A stretch of DNA of 44,715 nucleotides from RGIG5612 sp045598285 (lineage in GTDB: Bacteria; Bacillota; Clostridia; Lachnospirales; Lachnospiraceae): contig JAZLLU010000003.1 of NCBI GenBank assembly GCA_045598285.1, forward strand, positions 1-44,715, in the 5' to 3' direction. Each line of letters starts with the position of its first letter. Position 1 is the first letter of the stretch. The translations under genes were made by a program, and so were the position numbers. Below the pieces are notes generated by a model that did not search any database, was not told the DNA's origin, and was given only the letters and a program-made list of their open reading frames with translations. This document shows positions 16,540 through 25,305 of the stretch, one piece after another.

Positions 16540-16986
16540 ATGATGAGATTAGCATACAAAATGGAATATATGCATCCTACAAAAGCAGATACTACTGTTG
16601 AATTAACTAAGTATACATCCAAATATCAGGAAGCATATAAGAAAGTATATAACGAGGGATATCATAAAATGAGAGAGGCTTTAGAGATAAAGCCATACGA
16701 CTTTATTCAAGATAATTCATTTTTTGAAGATGGTATGGATGATGTTTTTCTTCTTTTAGAACAAAATGATATAGTTGGAACTGTTGCATTAAAAAAAGAT
16801 GAGATAGATGATTTGATAGTTAATAGTAAGTATCAAGGTAAAGGATACGGGAAACAAATCTTGCTTTGGGCAATAAAGAACATACAAACAAAAACACCGA
16901 TTTTGCATGTAGCAGGATGGAATGAAAAGGCAATTGCCTTATATAAAAATGTAGGTTTTGAGATTGTTGAAACTATTGAAATATGA
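16540..16986 (+). CDS. GNAT-family N-acetyltransferase in the tRNA-Ser cassette array
   Basis: A 148-residue GNAT enzyme. The DDVFLLLEQNDIVGTVAL strand pair leads to an acetyl-CoA-binding motif YQGKGYGKQIL (Q-x-x-G-x-G form), then AIALYKNVGFE near the C-terminus. The substrate is unknown. The ATG at 16540 or the one at 16543 follows TGGAG. It lies between two copies of the 243-bp repeat, so it looks like an acquired cassette gene transcribed from the repeat-associated -10 box at 16491-16496. Confidence 0.8.
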   Translation: MMRLAYKMEYMHPTKADTTVELTKYTSKYQEAYKKVYNEGYHKMREALEIKPYDFIQDNSFFEDGMDDVFLLLEQNDIVGTVALKKDEIDDLIVNSKYQGKGYGKQILLWAIKNIQTKTPILHVAGWNEKAIALYKNVGFEIVETIEI

Positions 16987-17088
16987 AAGAAAATTTCAAA
17001 TCTATTACTGCCAGTTTCTGAATTTCTTAGCGATAACAAATTATAGTTTTATCTCTTAAGGCTGGACGATTTTTGCTGTAAAAACACC

Positions 17089-17156
17089 TTGCAACCATCC
17101 CCATTGATTTGCAACCGAAGGTGTCCGTTTGCAACCGCGCCACCTCATTTGCAACC
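17089..17156. repeat. 20-bp periodic TTGCAACC array (four units)
   Basis: TTGCAACC starts at 17089, 17109, 17129 and 17149, exactly 20 bp apart. The remaining 12 positions of each unit differ, except for a T usually just before the motif. It sits between the acetyltransferase gene and cassette repeat copy 2. Two degenerate copies with the same 20-bp spacing (17871, 17891) sit in the equivalent place after the next cassette gene. Nothing else is seen between 16987 and 17192. Confidence 0.65.
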
Positions 17157-17192
17157 ATAGGAAGAAATTCTATCAATATTTGATTTACTTTC

Positions 17193-17435
17193 CACGAAGA
17201 AAGAACGACCCGGTGGGTCGTTCTTCTTTCGTGCTAGATTCAAAGGTGGGATTCGAACAAGGAGATTACGAGCTCGGAAGAGCGAAGTAAACGACGCGGC
17301 CTGAAAGGCACGAAGTGCCGGCGGGAATCCCACCGTCTCCGTCATAAAAGCTATTGGATTCTGATAGAAAATCTGCTGTCTTTTTTCTATACAAATCCTG
17401 CGGCTTCTTGCTATGTGTGGACTTGCATCCCTGTG
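17193..17435 (+). repeat. 243-bp tRNA-Ser(CGA)-linked cassette repeat, copy 2
   Basis: Same order and length as copy 1 at 16247-16489, with only scattered differences. The inverted T-arm copy starts at 17245 and the direct tRNA 3' copy lies at 17325-17341. An extended -10 box (TGA-TATAGT) again begins at the right edge and precedes the lipoprotein gene. Confidence 0.75.
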
Positions 17436-17486
17436 ATATAGTAAAAGAAGAGACAAATTCCGATTTATTCTTGAAAGGAGCAGACA

Positions 17487-17816
17487 ATGAAAAAGTTTAT
17501 ACCTGTGGTTCTATGCCTTGTGATAGTGTTCTCTTTGGCTGCTTGTGGTAATAAAGAAGATGTTGAAGTTGAACTAAAAGCAGAAGATGTCCAAGACATC
17601 ATTTCGAATTACTTTAGTACAGATGGCGTGAACGATGAGAATTATATAGACAGTAAAGTTGATACTGAGAGGAATGTTGTAGTAGTTGAACTGAAAGATA
17701 TCAGTGAAGATATACAAAATGAGTTTATTCATAATGTGTTTGCAAGTAGAACAGGTTCAATATACATAAAATACTTAAGAGAACACTCAATGGTTGTGTT
17801 TAAAAAAGCAGAGTAA
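17487..17816 (+). CDS. Small lipoprotein of unknown function
   Basis: A 109-residue protein with a lipoprotein signal peptide ending in the lipobox LAAC (C20). The mature part is about 90 acidic residues without a recognised domain; its VVELKDISEDIQNEF and SIYIKYLRE segments suggest a small alpha/beta fold. GAAAGGAG precedes the ATG. It is the second gene of the tRNA-Ser cassette array, between repeat copy 2 and a truncated copy 3. No homologue is recognised. Confidence 0.65.
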   Translation: MKKFIPVVLCLVIVFSLAACGNKEDVEVELKAEDVQDIISNYFSTDGVNDENYIDSKVDTERNVVVVELKDISEDIQNEFIHNVFASRTGSIYIKYLREHSMVVFKKAE

Positions 17817-17870
17817 CGAATAAGAGTTTGTTCTCTCAATGAAGAATTGTTATTTGCTGCAAACTATGAC

Positions 17871-17969
17871 TTGCAACTGTACCCTTTGATCTTCAACCGT
17901 GATAAGTTCAAAGGTGGGATTCGAACAAGGAGTTTACGAGCTCGGAAGAGCGAAGTAAACGACGCGGCC
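17871..17969 (+). repeat. Truncated cassette repeat copy 3 with degenerate TTGCAACC units
   Basis: Degenerate 20-bp units start at 17871 and 17891. From 17907 to 17969 the sequence matches the middle of the 243-bp repeat: the inverted T-arm copy GGTGGGATTCGAAC at 17913-17926 and the GTTTAC...GTAAAC hairpin. It breaks off after GCGGCC, where copies 1 and 2 would continue to the tRNA 3' copy. Confidence 0.65.
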
Positions 17970-17998
17970 TTCGTGCCCAGATTTCCATATAGGTTTTA

Positions 17999-18320
17999 TT
18001 TGTCCGCCAAATCAAATAATTTTTAAAACGGCGGACAAAAAAGTGCCAAAATTGTCCGCCAAATCTCTAAATCGAAAATTGGCGGACAAAACATGTTTGC
18101 CTGCTGGAACATGACAAAAATTTTAAAAAGTTTCCGCCAAAACCTCTAAAACACTTAATGGCGTAGAAAAAGTAGTGAAAAGTTTCCGCCAATATATGTT
18201 TTTGCCATTTTGGCGGAAACTTTTCTGAAATATTTCCGCCAAATTCGATTTTTTTAATATGGCGGAAACTTTTCACTACTTTATTTCCGCCAATATATGT
18301 TTTTGCCATTTTGGCGGAAA
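17999..18320. repeat. Array of CCGCC/GGCGG hairpins
   Basis: Two hairpins use TTTGTCCGCC/GGCGGACAAA (17999-18039, 18051-18090). Four use TTTCCGCC/GGCGGAAA: about 18131-18168 (imperfect), 18183-18219, 18233-18268 and 18284-18320. A larger inverted repeat, AAAGTAGTGAAAAGTTTCCGCC against its complement at 18261-18282, spans several of them. No gene is supported; the antisense frame at 18067-18309 is produced by the repeats. Confidence 0.75.
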
Positions 18321-18418
18321 CTTTCGAACAAGGAAGATGAGGTGCATGGAGAAGAACGACCCGCCGGGAATCCCACCGTCTCCGTCACGAAGCCCCGGCG
18401 GGAATCCCACCGTCTCCG
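18321..18418 (+). repeat. Terminal tRNA-Ser(CGA) 3'-end copies
   Basis: Two direct copies of the tRNA-Ser(CGA) 3' end (GAATCCCACCGTCTCCG) lie at 18368-18384 and 18402-18418, the first after a rearranged piece of the cassette repeat. They mark the right edge of the array. From 18419 to 18647 I see only AT-rich DNA with a short TACACTACACTTA/TAGTGTATA inverted pair near 18497-18539. Confidence 0.65.
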
Positions 18419-18647
18419 TTTTATTTTAAATTTTTAACCCACACCATTTTTGTGGAGTTGGCAAAGATAGAAACTTCTTTACAATATTTTAAGACTTATA
18501 CACTACACTTAAGGACAAGTCAATGATTGTAGTGTATAAAATGAGCGATAATTTTTTCTAACTTTATGTTTTTTGTTTTCTATACTTAAGTTTTATGCTA
18601 CTATTAATATAGAATGTTAAATTAAAAAAAGTACGAGGAGATCAATT

Positions 18648-18983
18648 ATGGAAAAACAAGTTTTTTATCATCCACTCATAGTTGAAGATAGCGAAAGATT
18701 TATATTCTTTACATGTGGAATTCTTAATAATGATGGAGCAAAAATTGAAACTATTGGAGATTTAAGAGCAACAATCAAAACTTTTGGAGATAAGTGTGGT
18801 TCGTTAAATTGCAATGGATGTTTTAAAGGCAATGTACTATTAAATTACTGCTATTACGAAGAAGATGGAGTAGATACCTTTAAGCTCCGTTATGTAGACA
18901 AGGTTACTGGACGTATAGAAGAACTTACTAATCCAATAATTAATCCAAACTACATGAAAGATAGTGTTGATCAAATTTACTAA
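18648..18983 (+). CDS. Conserved-looking hypothetical protein
   Basis: A 111-residue soluble protein. It has a cysteine-rich middle (KCGSLNCNGCFKGNVLLNYC) that could bind metal, and no membrane segment. AGGAG precedes the ATG, and it lies 33 bp upstream of a membrane PP2C phosphatase gene in the same direction, so they are probably co-transcribed. I do not recognise the family. Confidence 0.6.
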   Translation: MEKQVFYHPLIVEDSERFIFFTCGILNNDGAKIETIGDLRATIKTFGDKCGSLNCNGCFKGNVLLNYCYYEEDGVDTFKLRYVDKVTGRIEELTNPIINPNYMKDSVDQIY

Positions 18984-19016
18984 TTAAAATATTAGTCAAA
19001 TATTAGGAGGAGACAT

Positions 19017-20480
19017 ATGTCACCATATATTAATGCACGGGCGAGAAGACGGGCAGCAGTTGGCAAAGCATTATCAGAAGGAAATACAAAGCTCGCAAAT
19101 GAGATAACAGCAAATGCAATGGTCGGACTTTCAATGCTGATTATGTTTATCATAATGTTTTTAGTTCTTATCTTAAACGAAATCGGAGTATTCACAGCTG
19201 ACAAGCCAATTATGAGATGGGGCTTTTTTATTTCAGCAATTGTTGGAGCACCGATATTTATATTAAATCAAATTTATTCAGGAACGAAAAAATGGCTTAA
19301 GATACCGCTTATGGTTTCGCTAGTTTTAGTTTGCGCTGTACTTAATGCAACACTAGGACATAACGTAACATTGGCAATGGCCTTTCCAATTGTAATAAGT
19401 ACAAGATACTTTGACGAAACATACACAAAAACAGTTGCAATCTTTGCGCTTATAATGTTTGTTGTCGCATGCGTATTCAACGGGCACTATGGCATTGTAA
19501 ACTTAAATGCCATAAAACTCCCAGGTACCGAAATTATTATTGGCGCAGACGAAACTTTGCGCGAGGCAATACTTCGAGAAGGGCTGCTTACACGTGCGGA
19601 ATATACGAAATTACTTTTTATTAACGACTTCTTACCACGAGGCCTTATATTTGCGGCACTTTCAGTAAGTTGCTATTTTGTATCAAGCCGAGGAAGACGT
19701 ATGGTAGAGATGCAAGCAGAAACGGCAACGAAGTCAGCACGTATTGAAACAGAATTAAATCTTGCAACTCAAATTCAAATAAGTATGCTCCCATGTCTCC
19801 AACCTGCATTCCCAGGACATGAGAACATCGAACTTAAAGCACGCTATCTTCCGGCGAAGGAAGTCGGCGGCGATTTTTATGATTATTTCGTCATAGATAA
19901 AACAAACGTCGGAGTTGTAATTGCTGATGTTTCCGGCAAGGGAGTCGGCGCGGCATTGTTTATGACAATTTCAAAAACTGTAATAAAGAACCAACTCCAA
20001 CTTGGTATTGCACCTTCGCAGGCATTAATGAATGCCAATAAGCAGCTTTGCGAAAGTAATGAAGCGGGCTTATTCGTTACATGTTGGGCCGGAGTTTATA
20101 ATACTGAATCAGGAAAACTTATATTTGTTAATGCGGGTCATAATCCGCCGGTTTTATTAAGAAATGGCGAAAAACCACAATTTATCAATCAAAAGTGTGG
20201 ATTCGTTTTGGCTGGATTTGAAGGATATGAATATGAAGACGAAATTATCGAACTTAAAAAAGGCGATGAAATGTTCTTCTATACAGACGGTGTAACAGAA
20301 GCTACTAACAAGAGCAATCAATTATACGGAAATACTAGATTCCTTAAATGTCTTGAAAAGGTTTCGGGACATGAACTGGAAGAACATATTCAGATACTAA
20401 AAGACGACATTGATGAATTTATCGATGGCGCTGAGCAATTTGATGACATCACTGTAATGGCGATGAAAATCACAGAATAA
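19017..20480 (+). CDS. Membrane PP2C-family (SpoIIE/RsbU-type) serine phosphatase
   Basis: A 487-residue protein. The N-terminal half (about 35-230) has several hydrophobic segments and looks like a membrane sensor. A short helical linker (ARIETELNLATQIQISMLP) joins it to a C-terminal PP2C/SpoIIE phosphatase domain with metal-binding motifs GGDFYDYF, DVSGKGVGAAL, FYTDGVTEA and DDITVMAM. Such enzymes dephosphorylate anti-sigma-factor antagonists. No antagonist or kinase gene is adjacent. The ribosome site is AGGAGGAG. A terminator follows. Confidence 0.88.
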   Translation: MSPYINARARRRAAVGKALSEGNTKLANEITANAMVGLSMLIMFIIMFLVLILNEIGVFTADKPIMRWGFFISAIVGAPIFILNQIYSGTKKWLKIPLMVSLVLVCAVLNATLGHNVTLAMAFPIVISTRYFDETYTKTVAIFALIMFVVACVFNGHYGIVNLNAIKLPGTEIIIGADETLREAILREGLLTRAEYTKLLFINDFLPRGLIFAALSVSCYFVSSRGRRMVEMQAETATKSARIETELNLATQIQISMLPCLQPAFPGHENIELKARYLPAKEVGGDFYDYFVIDKTNVGVVIADVSGKGVGAALFMTISKTVIKNQLQLGIAPSQALMNANKQLCESNEAGLFVTCWAGVYNTESGKLIFVNAGHNPPVLLRNGEKPQFINQKCGFVLAGFEGYEYEDEIIELKKGDEMFFYTDGVTEATNKSNQLYGNTRFLKCLEKVSGHELEEHIQILKDDIDEFIDGAEQFDDITVMAMKITE

Positions 20481-20502
20481 TTTTTAATAAAACAAAAAAA
20501 TG

Positions 20503-20539
20503 AAACCAACAGAACCTTTAGTAAGGGTTCCGTTGGTTT
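20503..20539 (+). terminator. Terminator of the PP2C gene
   Basis: AAACCAAC (20503-20510) pairs with GTTGGTTT (20532-20539), with the inner GAACC/GGTTC pairing continuing the stem, followed by T-rich sequence. Confidence 0.85.
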
Positions 20540-20574
20540 TTATTTTGCCTAAAATGTTGTAAAATATAGGCATC

Positions 20575-21927
20575 ATGACAAAGACAAAAAAGCCAATGGA
20601 TATGCTTAGTGGAAGCATATGGGATAAGATTATTTTGTTTGCGTTGCCATTAGCGGCAACGAGTATTTTGCAACAACTTTTTAACTCGGCTGATGTTGCG
20701 GTCGTTGGACATTATTATGGCAACTTAGCGATTGCAGCTGTCGGCGTTAACACGCCAATTATTAACATACTAATAAATTTATTCGTCGGTTTAAGCATTG
20801 GTGCAAATGTTATACTTTCGACATATCTTGGCGCAGGTAGAAAAGAAGAGGCATCAAAAACCACACATACTGCAATACTTATTTCTTTTATAGTTGGAAT
20901 TTTTGTAGGTATATTGGGAATCCTTCTTGCGAGACCATTCCTTGTTTTACTTAAAACACAAAAAGACATTATCGATATGGCGTCGTTGTATCTTAAGATA
21001 TATTTTGCGGGCATGCCGTTTATTATGCTCTACAATTTTGAAAACGCAATTTTTAGAAGTAAGGGTGATACCAAAACACCACTCATCGTTTTGATAATAG
21101 CTGGGCTTCTTAATGTTGGATTGAATTTTTTCTTTGTAGCGGTTTGCGATATGAGCGTAGAAGGCGTTGCAATTGCGACAGTAATTTCGAATATAATCAG
21201 CGCAATAATTCTTTATATAATATTAGCGAAGACGGAAGATGAAACGAAGTTAGAGTTTAAAAAACTAAAAATAAATTTTTCGATTTTGAAACAGACAATA
21301 AAGGTAGGAATCCCCGCAGGCGTTCAATCGACAATCTTTTCAATTTCAAATTTATTTATAATGTCGGCGCTGAATATTTTAGGAAGCCTTACTGTAGCTG
21401 GTAACACAGCAGCAATGTATTACGATTTATATATTTTCTTTATCGTTGATGCATTCTCACAAGCAGCGACAAGTTTTGTTGGACAAAACTACGGAGCTGG
21501 CAATTTTAAGCGTTGCCAGAAAGTCACAAAAATTGCGATGGGATTAGGCGCCGCAGTCGCAATAGTTGTTGCAGTTATATTAATAATCTTCCCGAAATTT
21601 TTCTTGGGACTTTACACCGATGATCTAGAAGTAATAAACATCGGCGTAACAAGACTAATAATAATCGGCTCAACAGTATTTTTAAATGTAATCAACACAA
21701 CGCTTTCAGGAACACTAAGAGTTTACGGCTACACAGTATTGCCAGTTATTCTAACAATCTTTGGCGTTTGCGGAGTAAGAATTCTTTGGATTTACACAGC
21801 GTTTGCAGCATTTAATACGTATTCTATGTTGTGCTGGGCTTACCCAATTAGTTGGCTCGTTTGCGACATTGCAATAATAATTGTATATTTAATCGACATC
21901 AAAAAAGTTAAAGCTAGATTTATGTAG
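20575..21927 (+). CDS. MATE-family multidrug/cation antiporter
   Basis: A 450-residue protein with about twelve membrane segments in two homologous halves. MATE features include GSIWDKIILFALPLAATSILQ at the start, NSADVAVVGHYYG, and in the second half GIPAGVQSTIFSISN and SFVGQNYGAGNF. It exports drugs or metabolites using a cation gradient. There is no clear ribosome site before the ATG, and a possible -10 box (TAAAAT, 20560-20565) lies only 9 bp upstream, so the message may be nearly leaderless. Confidence 0.92.
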   Translation: MTKTKKPMDMLSGSIWDKIILFALPLAATSILQQLFNSADVAVVGHYYGNLAIAAVGVNTPIINILINLFVGLSIGANVILSTYLGAGRKEEASKTTHTAILISFIVGIFVGILGILLARPFLVLLKTQKDIIDMASLYLKIYFAGMPFIMLYNFENAIFRSKGDTKTPLIVLIIAGLLNVGLNFFFVAVCDMSVEGVAIATVISNIISAIILYIILAKTEDETKLEFKKLKINFSILKQTIKVGIPAGVQSTIFSISNLFIMSALNILGSLTVAGNTAAMYYDLYIFFIVDAFSQAATSFVGQNYGAGNFKRCQKVTKIAMGLGAAVAIVVAVILIIFPKFFLGLYTDDLEVINIGVTRLIIIGSTVFLNVINTTLSGTLRVYGYTVLPVILTIFGVCGVRILWIYTAFAAFNTYSMLCWAYPISWLVCDIAIIIVYLIDIKKVKARFM

Positions 21928-21957
21928 ACTGAAATTTTTCGAAAAGGAGAAATTAAA

Positions 21958-22518
21958 ATGGAAAATGAAGTAATCAAAAACATGAAGCAAAGATTTAGCT
22001 GCAGAAAATTTAAGGACACCCCAGTTGAAAAAGAAAAAATCGAAGCAGTCTTAGAAGCTGCTAAATATGCGCCAAGTGGTCATAATATGCAACCTTGGCA
22101 CTTCACAGTTATAACTAGTAAAGAAGGAAAAGAACTTTTATTAAAAGCGGTTAGTAAAGAGCCAGAAGATTTTAAAAAACTTGCACCAAAGGGCGCAACA
22201 TGGCCTTTCCCAGCTGACTTTTTTGGAGCACCAGTAGTAATAATGATTTCAGGTCGTACAGATGTGCCGTGGCCACTTGCTGGTCCATATCTCGCAGCCG
22301 GCAACATTATGAATGCAGCGCAGTCACTAGGACTTTCTGCAACATGGCTTACAGTTTACTCACAAGACGTATTTACTGAGCCAGAAACATTACAATATAA
22401 ATCGACATTTGTACCTGAAGGATATGAAGTTCGCGGGACTTTAGTTTTGGGTTATCCAGAAGTTGTTCCAACTGTTCGTCCTCCAAGAGTAGAAAATGTT
22501 GAAACATGGATTGAATAA
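21958..22518 (+). CDS. Nitroreductase-family flavoprotein
   Basis: A 186-residue single-domain nitroreductase. The FMN-binding N-terminus RFSCRKF and the PSGHNMQPWHF motif are intact, as are AAGNIMNAAQSLGLSATWL and the C-terminal LVLGYPE. It acts as an FMN-dependent NAD(P)H reductase in the cytosol; the physiological substrate is unknown. AAGGAG precedes the ATG. The following MBOAT gene starts immediately after its stop codon, suggesting translational coupling. Confidence 0.9.
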   Translation: MENEVIKNMKQRFSCRKFKDTPVEKEKIEAVLEAAKYAPSGHNMQPWHFTVITSKEGKELLLKAVSKEPEDFKKLAPKGATWPFPADFFGAPVVIMISGRTDVPWPLAGPYLAAGNIMNAAQSLGLSATWLTVYSQDVFTEPETLQYKSTFVPEGYEVRGTLVLGYPEVVPTVRPPRVENVETWIE

Positions 22519-24063
22519 TTGAGCGAAATATTTTTGGCGAATACAAATTTTATATCGAGTGCATGGCAATTCTTAAATAGTGTCGAAGCGAGTCGAAGCC
22601 CGCTTGCATTCACGTCGCTCTTTTTTATATTTATATTTTTGCCAGTAACGATTGGCGGATATTATATTTTTAAGGGGCGTGCACGCAATGTATTTTTAAT
22701 TGTTATGTCGCTTATCTTTTATGCACTTGGCGAACCTCGCATGGTTTTGATGTTGATGTTTAACGTCGCTCTAAACTATGCCTTTGGATTGCTTCTTGCA
22801 AGAGAATACAAATCAAAAGCAATAAAATTAATTTTGCTTTTGGTTATGCTCGTTTGGAATTTTGGACTTCTCTTTTATTATAAATATTATGTGTTCACGC
22901 TCGAAAACATAAACTCACTTTTCGGTGCGAAACTTACCATTCCAAAAATTATTCAACCACTTGGAATTTCGTTCTACACGTTTAGAACAATTTCGTTTTG
23001 CCTTGATGTTTATTGGGGCACGGTCCCAAAACAAAAAAATATTTTGGATGTTGCTCTTTATATTTTATTTTTCCCACAAGTTGTCATGGGACCAATCAGC
23101 AAATACAATGACTTTGCAGGGCAACTAAGCCAAAGACTTTTCAATAAAGAAAAATTCTTTGATGGTGCAAGAAGAATAATAATCGGACTTTTTAGAAAAC
23201 TGGTTATCGCCGATACACTTGGAGGTGTTGTCGATAAAATCTTTGCGATGGGAGATGAACGAACAGTACTTTTGGCATGGATGGGAATCTTAGGATACCT
23301 CGTTCAACTTTATTATGACTTCGCGGGATATTGCGACATCGCAATCGGAATCGGAAACATGATGGGCTTTGAAACGCCCGAAAACTTTAATTATCCATAC
23401 ATCTCAAAATCAATCGTCGAGTATTGGTCAAGGTGGCATATCACCCTTGGCACATGGATGAAAAATTATTTGTACACGCCAATCTTTAGAGCATGCCAAA
23501 ATAAAAACATAGCGATTATGGGCTGCGATATCTTAGCACTCCTAGGCGTGTGGTTGTTCGCCGGAATATGGCACGGCACAGGATGGAATTTCTTACTCTA
23601 CGGCCTTTATTATTTTGTATTTATAGCCGCCGAGCGTTTAGTTGAAAGTTACAAAAAGAAAAGAAGAAAAAGACTCGGCCTTAAAAAGCAACCCGAGACA
23701 ACTAGCCATAAAATTTTCTCACACATATATTTCTTTATCGTTTTGATTTTCGGCCAGCTCATGTTCCGCAGCGAAGGAGTTAGTGGCTTTGGAAAATTCT
23801 TTGCGGATATGTTCGGAATAAATGGCAATTCATTTAGCAGTACACTTACCAATTTTTATTGGAAACAATTTGCAGTCGCATTTATTATCGGCGCAGTATT
23901 TTGTTTTCCAATTATTCCAAAAATTAAAAATTGGCTTGGGGAAGGAAAAAAACAAGTTGTACTTAAGATTGCAACGCCTATTATCTACGCGATATTGTTG
24001 ATTGTTGCAATTGCATTTGCATTTACTAGCTCTTACCAAGCATTTATATATTTCCAATTCTAG
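22519..24063 (+). CDS. MBOAT-family membrane O-acyltransferase (AlgI/DltB-like)
   Basis: A 514-residue polytopic protein. The hallmark segments are present: QPLGISFYTFRTISF, FFPQVVMGPISKY, YWSRWHITLGTWMKNYLY and the catalytic GIWHGTGWNF (H352). MBOAT proteins of this group move acyl groups across or at the membrane onto surface glycans or teichoic acids. It begins with TTG directly after the nitroreductase stop and has about 27 residues ahead of the usual TSLFFIFIFLP start. The next genes are an SGNH-like partner, an FkbH-like loader and an ACP. Confidence 0.9.
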   Translation: MSEIFLANTNFISSAWQFLNSVEASRSPLAFTSLFFIFIFLPVTIGGYYIFKGRARNVFLIVMSLIFYALGEPRMVLMLMFNVALNYAFGLLLAREYKSKAIKLILLLVMLVWNFGLLFYYKYYVFTLENINSLFGAKLTIPKIIQPLGISFYTFRTISFCLDVYWGTVPKQKNILDVALYILFFPQVVMGPISKYNDFAGQLSQRLFNKEKFFDGARRIIIGLFRKLVIADTLGGVVDKIFAMGDERTVLLAWMGILGYLVQLYYDFAGYCDIAIGIGNMMGFETPENFNYPYISKSIVEYWSRWHITLGTWMKNYLYTPIFRACQNKNIAIMGCDILALLGVWLFAGIWHGTGWNFLLYGLYYFVFIAAERLVESYKKKRRKRLGLKKQPETTSHKIFSHIYFFIVLIFGQLMFRSEGVSGFGKFFADMFGINGNSFSSTLTNFYWKQFAVAFIIGAVFCFPIIPKIKNWLGEGKKQVVLKIATPIIYAILLIVAIAFAFTSSYQAFIYFQF

Positions 24064-24078
24064 AAAGGAGGGCGAAGC

Positions 24079-25257
24079 ATGAAAAAAAATATTGTCGGAA
24101 TAATTGTCGTGATAGAACTTTGCGTCGTGATTGCTGCGTCTTTAATATTCTTTAATTGGAAAGAAGGAAAACTTTCGGTTACAGAAAACAGGCAACTTGC
24201 TTCGCCGCCAAAGATAGTTAATGAAAATGGTAAGTTATCAAAAACATTGCTGCCAGATTTGAAAACTTGGTTTGAAGATAACTTAGGTCTTCGCGAAGCA
24301 TATTTTACTTTAAGCAGCACGATAAATTATAATATTTTTAATAAGACAAATGCGAACATTGAGATTGGTAAAGATGGATGGCTTTATTATACGGAAGAAA
24401 ATAATTTGGAAATTGCAAAAGGTGGCTATCCAAATTTCGATGAGAGTTACTTAAAACAATATTGTGAAGATCAGATTGAAATTAGTAAAAAGTTGGCGCA
24501 GCAAAACATTGAGTATGTTTTAGTTCTTCCGCCGAGCAAGGTAAGTATCTACCCTGAGTTTATAGCAAGCGGCGAATACAAAATCACCAAAACGCCGACT
24601 GACATTTTTGCAGATTACATTGAAGAGCACAGCGATATAAAAGTTGTTAGATTAAAAGAAACGCTCTTAGACGAAAAAGAAAAAAGCGAAGAGAATTTGT
24701 TTTTTAAGACCGACACGCATTGGTCATACACCGGCCGCTATGTAGGATACAAAAAAATAATTTCAGATTTACAAAATTGGGGGATTGTAAATGGGGACAA
24801 CCTCAATGTAGAATTTACTAAGCGCGAACAAGTGGTAGGCGATTTGTCGAAGTTAGTAGGACCTATTAGTTTGTCGGGTGAAAGAATTTCTGAAGAAGTT
24901 AGAAATTGGAAAATCGTAAATCCAAAAGCTAGAGAACTTACTAAAGAGGATCCGCTTTATAACGATATGCGTGCACTAGCAGAAAGTAAGGGAGTAAAAC
25001 CACATCTTTGTAGAACGTTTGAAAACAGAGAAGTTGCTAAGCATAATGTTTTAATTTATGGAGATTCTATGATTGGTCAGTGCTTGCTCGAAGCCCTTGC
25101 AGAAAATTTTTCTGCAGAAACTTTTATTTGGGATTATAAAATTGACCAAGATATGATAAATTTAATTAAACCAGATGTTGTAATTTTAGATATTTCAGAA
25201 AGAAATTTATCTGACGCATTAGGCGAAATAAACGGCTCGGAATTTTTGAAAAAATAA
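24079..25257 (+). CDS. AlgX/DHHW-like SGNH-fold O-acetyltransferase partner
   Basis: A 392-residue protein with one N-terminal membrane helix (about 5-25), so the rest is extracytoplasmic. Catalytic motifs of the AlgJ/AlgX/DHHW group are visible: D212-T-H214-W-S and G-D-S330 near the C-terminus, which would form the Ser-His-Asp triad. In alginate and related systems this partner receives acyl groups from the MBOAT protein and transfers them to polymer. The ribosome site is AAGGAGGG, 15 bp after the MBOAT gene. Confidence 0.82.
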   Translation: MKKNIVGIIVVIELCVVIAASLIFFNWKEGKLSVTENRQLASPPKIVNENGKLSKTLLPDLKTWFEDNLGLREAYFTLSSTINYNIFNKTNANIEIGKDGWLYYTEENNLEIAKGGYPNFDESYLKQYCEDQIEISKKLAQQNIEYVLVLPPSKVSIYPEFIASGEYKITKTPTDIFADYIEEHSDIKVVRLKETLLDEKEKSEENLFFKTDTHWSYTGRYVGYKKIISDLQNWGIVNGDNLNVEFTKREQVVGDLSKLVGPISLSGERISEEVRNWKIVNPKARELTKEDPLYNDMRALAESKGVKPHLCRTFENREVAKHNVLIYGDSMIGQCLLEALAENFSAETFIWDYKIDQDMINLIKPDVVILDISERNLSDALGEINGSEFLKK

Positions 25258-25305
25258 AAAACTTTGAACAAAAACAAACCAAGATTTAATTTTGGAGAAG
25301 TATCA

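Noticed and set aside
17089..17156. CRISPR array
   Set aside because: The repeat is only 8 bp with 12-bp intervals, there are four units, and no cas genes are near.
16115..17487. Several antisense frames with FVTETVGFEPT-like peptides
   Set aside because: They are produced by the tRNA-Ser complement and its repeated copies, not by protein-coding genes.
18067..18309. Antisense 80-residue frame
   Set aside because: It lies entirely in the hairpin array; its repeated peptide pattern reflects the inverted repeats.
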